Assembly: GCF_913776295.1 (NCBI RefSeq)
Contig: NZ_CAJYOJ010000039.1
Coordinates: forward strand, 62,001 to 126,000
Source: an uncultured Pedobacter sp.
GTDB lineage: Bacteria > Bacteroidota > Bacteroidia > Sphingobacteriales > Sphingobacteriaceae
Direction: 5' to 3'
DNA: 64,000 nucleotides
In this document: in pieces, positions 61,241 to 64,000 of the stretch
Position numbering within the stretch: the first letter of the stretch is position 1
Layout: each line of letters begins with the position of its first letter
The notes under the pieces: generated by a model
What the model saw: the letters and a program-made list of their open reading frames with translations, nothing else
Databases searched by the model: none
What the model was told of the DNA's origin: nothing
Translations under genes and position numbers: made by a program

Positions 61241-61396
61241 CGGTTAGTTCATTGGTTCATCCGTCATTAGTTTATTTGTTAAAGCAAATCGTCTAATGCA
61301 AAAGTTTATTGTTAATCGGTTAGCTGTTTAATGGTTTAAAGTTGGATGATTATTTGGGCTTGAAACAACTTCAAACGCAAAATGCCAACTCCAAAC

Positions 61397-62212
61397 TTAA
61401 TACTGTTCTTTATCGTTCGGAAAATCATTTCCTTTTACGTCGCGGATGTAAGATTGTGCTGCGCCTAAAATTTCGTCATAAAGATTGATATACTGGCGTA
61501 GAAAACGAGGTTTAAATCCTTTGGTTAAGCCAATCATATCATTCACCACCAAAACCTGTCCATCACAGTGTGGGCCGGCACCGATGCCGATCGTGGGGAT
61601 ATGCAAACTTTCTGTAACTTCCTTGCCTAGTGCGGCAGGTATTTTTTCTAATACGATGCCAAAACAACCGGCAGCCTGTAAAGCCAAAACATCAGTTTTT
61701 AATTTATTTGCTTCTTCCTCTTCCTTCGCCCGAACGGTATATGTTCCAAATTTATAAATAGATTGAGGGGTTAAACCCAAATGTCCCATTACAGGAATTC
61801 CTGCTGTAATAATTCGCTGAACAGATTCGATAATTTCTTCTCCGCCTTCCAGTTTAACACCGTGAGCACCTGATTCTTTCATAATCCTGATCGCTGAATT
61901 CAAAGCTTCTTTCGAATTTCCCTGATAGGAGCCAAAAGGTAAATCAACCACAACAAATGCACGTTTAACGGCTCTGATTACAGATGCAGCATGATAGATC
62001 ATTTGATCTAATGTGATGGGCAAAGTTGTTTCATGACCAGCCATTACATTAGAAGCAGAATCGCCAACCAATAAAACATCTAAACCTGCATCATCCAAAA
62101 TGGTTGCCATCGAATAATCGTAAGCCGTTAGCATCGATATTTTCTCACCACGTTCTTTCATTTCCTGTAAAATATGCGTGGTAACGCGTTTGATTTCTTT
62201 ATGTACCGACAT
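61397..62212 (-). CDS. panB: 3-methyl-2-oxobutanoate hydroxymethyltransferase
   Basis: The first committed step of pantothenate synthesis. The 271-residue protein shows [52 protein letters not shown] and a complete C-terminus with [18 protein letters not shown] 62212 is chosen because a frame extension of 14 residues ([14 protein letters not shown]) would start inside the upstream promoter region. It is divergent from carA. Confidence 0.95.
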   Translation of the reverse strand: MSVHKEIKRVTTHILQEMKERGEKISMLTAYDYSMATILDDAGLDVLLVGDSASNVMAGHETTLPITLDQMIYHAASVIRAVKRAFVVVDLPFGSYQGNSKEALNSAIRIMKESGAHGVKLEGGEEIIESVQRIITAGIPVMGHLGLTPQSIYKFGTYTVRAKEEEEANKLKTDVLALQAAGCFGIVLEKIPAALGKEVTESLHIPTIGIGAGPHCDGQVLVVNDMIGLTKGFKPRFLRQYINLYDEILGAAQSYIRDVKGNDFPNDKEQY

Positions 62213-62231
62213 AGGATTTGTTTTGTGTTGC

Positions 62232-62239
62232 CAAAAGTA
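62232..62239 (-). promoter_or_regulatory. -7 box of panB (TACTTTTG)
   Basis: On the minus strand TACTTTTG ends 19 bp before ATG 62212 and matches TAnnTTTG. It supports the shorter start. Confidence 0.45.
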
Positions 62240-62404
62240 TTGTTTTTTCTTCAATTAAGCTGAAAGACCGAAGGTAAAAGACCACGGCAACCTCAAACTA
62301 AAATCATTTTTATACAAATGGATTTCACTGCTTTCTGATTTGGTCTTTCAACTTTCCGCTTAACCTTATTTCATTTTTCTCTTTACATTCCCAATCTAAA
62401 AATC

Positions 62405-62412
62405 TATCTTTG
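62405..62412 (+). promoter_or_regulatory. -7 box of carA (TATCTTTG)
   Basis: TATCTTTG is an exact TAnnTTTG match, 118 bp ahead of carA. Transcription would start near 62418, giving a leader of about 110 nt, unusually long for this window. Confidence 0.55.
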
Positions 62413-62421
62413 TACCCCGAA

Positions 62422-62538
62422 ATGGAAGGGATATATTCATCTTTTTTTGTACCCTGCAAATACGGCTTTACGGCCGAAAGCCATTCTTTTTTCAACTCTT
62501 TTTTAAATCAAAATCCATATTGTAATTACCATGACTAA
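62422..62538 (+). CDS. Possible 38-residue leader peptide of carA
   Basis: ATG 62422 opens a frame reading MEGIYSSFFVPCKYGFTAES, then HSFFNSFLNQNPYCNYHD and TAA, which ends 8 bp inside carA. It has five Phe codons in FF pairs or after F-rich segments, and no Arg. It starts directly behind the presumed transcription start and covers a T7 run (62442-62448) and the hairpin. This is the layout of pyrBI-type leader peptides. Existence is supported only by position. Confidence 0.4.
   Translation: MEGIYSSFFVPCKYGFTAESHSFFNSFLNQNPYCNYHD
62463..62493 (+). promoter_or_regulatory. Possible attenuator in the carA leader
   Basis: Stem GGCTTT (62464-62469) with AAAGCC (62477-62482), loop ACGGCCG, is followed by ATTCTTTTTTC. 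A second pairing, CGGC (62463-62466) with GCCG (62473-62476), excludes the first, so two states are possible. A T7 run lies 15 bp upstream, where polymerase could pause when UTP is low. Confidence 0.45.
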
Positions 62539-63643
62539 CTACACCAAGTTACCTGCGATTTTATTACTGGCCGACGGCACGGTTTTTTACGGCAAAGCGG
62601 CCGGAAAAATTGGGACTACCACTGGCGAAATTTGTTTTAATACCGGGATGACAGGTTACCAGGAAATTTTCACAGATCCAAGTTATTTTGGGCAGATAAT
62701 GGTTACCACCAATGCACATATCGGTAACTATGGTATCCACAAAGATGAAATCGAGTCAGGCTCGATCAAAATTGCTGGTTTAGTGTGCAAAAATTACAAT
62801 ATCGTTTATAGCCGTAAAGAAGCTACAGAATCTATTCAGGATTATTTCCAAAATGATAACCTGGTTGCCATTGCAGATATTGATACACGTGCATTGGTAC
62901 GCCACATCAGAGACAAAGGTGCTATGAATGCAATTATCTCTTCTGAAATTACCGATCTGGAGGAATTAAAGCAAAAACTGGCCGAGGTTCCATCCATGGA
63001 AGGATTAGAGCTGTCTTCTAAAGTAAGTACCACCGAACCATATTTTTACGGCAACCCTGAAGCAAGTTTAAAAGTGGCAGCCCTTGATCTGGGTATCAAG
63101 AAAAATATTTTGCGCAGCTTTGAAAACCGCGATATCTACGTTCAGGTTTTCCCAGCTAAAACTACTTTTGCCGAAATGGAAAAATTTAGTCCTGACGGCT
63201 ACTTTATTTCGAACGGCCCTGGAGATCCTTCAGTGATGCCTTACGCAGTAGAAACGATCAAAGAGATATTAGCTGAAGATAAGCCATTATTTGGTATTTG
63301 CCTGGGTCACCAGCTATTAGCAGAAGCTAATGGTATCGGCACCATGAAAATGTTTAATGGTCACCGTGGATTAAACCACCCGGTAAAAAATATCATCAAA
63401 GATCATTGCGAGGTTACCTCACAGAACCATGGTTTTGGTGTAATTCCCGATGAGGTTAGAAACTCCGATAAAGTAGAAGTTACACATGTTAACTTAAATG
63501 ATAAATCTATAGAAGGTATCCGTGTTAAAGGTAAAAAGGCATTCTCGGTTCAATATCACCCAGAATCTTCACCAGGTCCACACGATTCGCGTTACTTATT
63601 TGATGATTTTGTTGAAGTAATGAAAGGTGAATTAGCCTGGTAA
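62531..63643 (+). CDS. carA: Carbamoyl-phosphate synthase small subunit
   Basis: The glutaminase subunit that supplies ammonia to CarB for arginine and pyrimidine synthesis. The 370-residue protein has the CarA-specific N-terminal domain (ILLLADGTVFYGKAAG, EICFNTGMTGYQEIFTDPSY) and the amidotransferase domain with Cys257 (FGICLGHQLL), His343 and Glu345 (YHPESSPGP). The large subunit gene does not follow within the window; a lipoprotein gene does. The gene is preceded by a long leader with a possible attenuator and closed by a strong terminator. Confidence 0.96.
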   Translation: MTNYTKLPAILLLADGTVFYGKAAGKIGTTTGEICFNTGMTGYQEIFTDPSYFGQIMVTTNAHIGNYGIHKDEIESGSIKIAGLVCKNYNIVYSRKEATESIQDYFQNDNLVAIADIDTRALVRHIRDKGAMNAIISSEITDLEELKQKLAEVPSMEGLELSSKVSTTEPYFYGNPEASLKVAALDLGIKKNILRSFENRDIYVQVFPAKTTFAEMEKFSPDGYFISNGPGDPSVMPYAVETIKEILAEDKPLFGICLGHQLLAEANGIGTMKMFNGHRGLNHPVKNIIKDHCEVTSQNHGFGVIPDEVRNSDKVEVTHVNLNDKSIEGIRVKGKKAFSVQYHPESSPGPHDSRYLFDDFVEVMKGELAW

Positions 63644-63670
63644 AGTTTAGTTTTTCTATTAAAGCATTAA

Positions 63671-63703
63671 AACACTGCTCATTTTTATTGGCAGTGTTTT
63701 TTT
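63671..63703 (+). terminator. Terminator of carA
   Basis: Perfect 8-bp stem AACACTGC (63671-63678) with GCAGTGTT (63691-63698), then TTTTT. It lies 27 bp behind the stop codon and separates carA from the next gene. Confidence 0.85.
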
Positions 63704-63717
63704 ATTTAAATTAGAAT

Positions 63718-64000
63718 ATGTTTAAAAAGCGCTTCCTAATATTATTTGCTGTTTCGATAACTCTGTTTAGCTCCTGCATCTCCAGGTTATCAAGACCGGC
63801 CATATCAGGCACAATATTAGATTATGATAGCAAACCTATTGCAGGCTGCAAAGTTGGCGAAACCATTACCGATGCTAATGGAAAATTTTTCCTCAAAGAA
63901 ATCAGGTATAATAAATTTTTACTAACCGAACTTTTTACGATGGAGGCTCCTCCGCTTCATTTTTCTGAGAATATAAAAAAAGAAGGGTATCTAAGCTATA
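63718..64000 (+). CDS. Lipoprotein with carboxypeptidase-regulatory-like domain, 5' part
   Basis: The first 94 residues of a protein cut by the right edge. A lipoprotein signal (MFKKRFLILFAVSITLFSSC, Cys20) is followed by ISGTILDYDSKPIAGCKVGE and TITDANGKFFLKEI, a carboxypeptidase-regulatory/transthyretin-like fold. The total length and function are unknown. It starts 15 bp after the carA T tract. Confidence 0.75.
   Translation, partial: MFKKRFLILFAVSITLFSSCISRLSRPAISGTILDYDSKPIAGCKVGETITDANGKFFLKEIRYNKFLLTELFTMEAPPLHFSENIKKEGYLSY

Noticed and set aside
62213..62404. Riboswitch ahead of carA or panB
   Set aside because: No known aptamer pattern could be seen. The carA leader fits a short attenuator with a leader frame better.
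1..64000. tRNA, rRNA, CRISPR or prophage
   Set aside because: None was recognised by eye on either strand. The tandem repeats at 18958 and 37262 lack the regular repeat-spacer pattern of CRISPR arrays.

Overview
The window is chromosomal DNA from a member of the Bacteroidota, most likely family Sphingobacteriaceae and close to Pedobacter. The genes point there: GLPGLI-family and carboxypeptidase-regulatory outer membrane proteins, a type IX secretion C-terminal sorting domain, a PorT-like protein directly behind ubiE, a split transketolase, a long class of PurF, and a nadK-DUF6089-uppS-bamA-skp-skp-murI envelope cluster. Many starts are preceded by TAnnTTTG, the -7 box of Bacteroidota sigma-ABfr, rather than by Shine-Dalgarno sequences. 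The genus is an inference. No rRNA, tRNA, CRISPR array or prophage was recognised.

Layout. 1-9.8 kb: porin fragment, MarC, then on the minus strand guaA - periplasmic-binding lipoprotein - rsmB-like, a VapC/Phd toxin-antitoxin pair, dCMP deaminase, a FucP-type sugar permease, and LysE on the plus strand. 9.8-19.2 kb: purF (minus) divergent from a four-gene plus-strand operon (TonB receptor, DUF4876-type lipoprotein, DUF6850-type barrel, di-haem peroxidase). That operon has two small palindromes around its promoter and a strong internal terminator, and looks like a metal-responsive uptake system. A 22/15-bp degenerate repeat follows. 19.2-33.6 kb (minus): the envelope cluster (alpha/beta hydrolase, CBS protein, nadK, DUF6089, uppS, bamA, two skp, murI), interrupted between the CBS gene and nadK by a three-gene secreted or lipoprotein cassette with a decayed second copy; then yqeY, an SDR, and ubiE-porT. 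33.8-44.1 kb: engB, a UbiA prenyltransferase, an M3 peptidase, a repeat-filled 0.8 kb spacer, a Bcr-type exporter, an amino-acid permease, a REP-associated transposase with a palindrome inside its coding sequence, and kup with a small membrane protein gene. 44.3-51.6 kb (plus): a minimal T9SS cargo, an FAH-family hydrolase, an M23 peptidase, bcp, split transketolase, and an ECF sigma - anti-sigma-like - Spy-like operon. 51.6-64 kb: a GLPGLI/outer membrane pair, a small secreted protein with a decayed copy, a LytTR regulator, a class III aminotransferase, a two-component pair, a lipoprotein, a RluA synthase, panB, carA with a leader that looks like a pyrBI-type attenuator, and a truncated lipoprotein gene.

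Much of the intergenic DNA consists of short word-like repeats and hairpins. The items most worth a second look are the carA leader, the palindrome-bearing transposase gene, the TonB-peroxidase operon and its sites, and the decayed tandem copies of secreted-protein genes at 27 kb and 55 kb. Statements about family identity come from recognising motifs and protein shape by eye. No database search was run.
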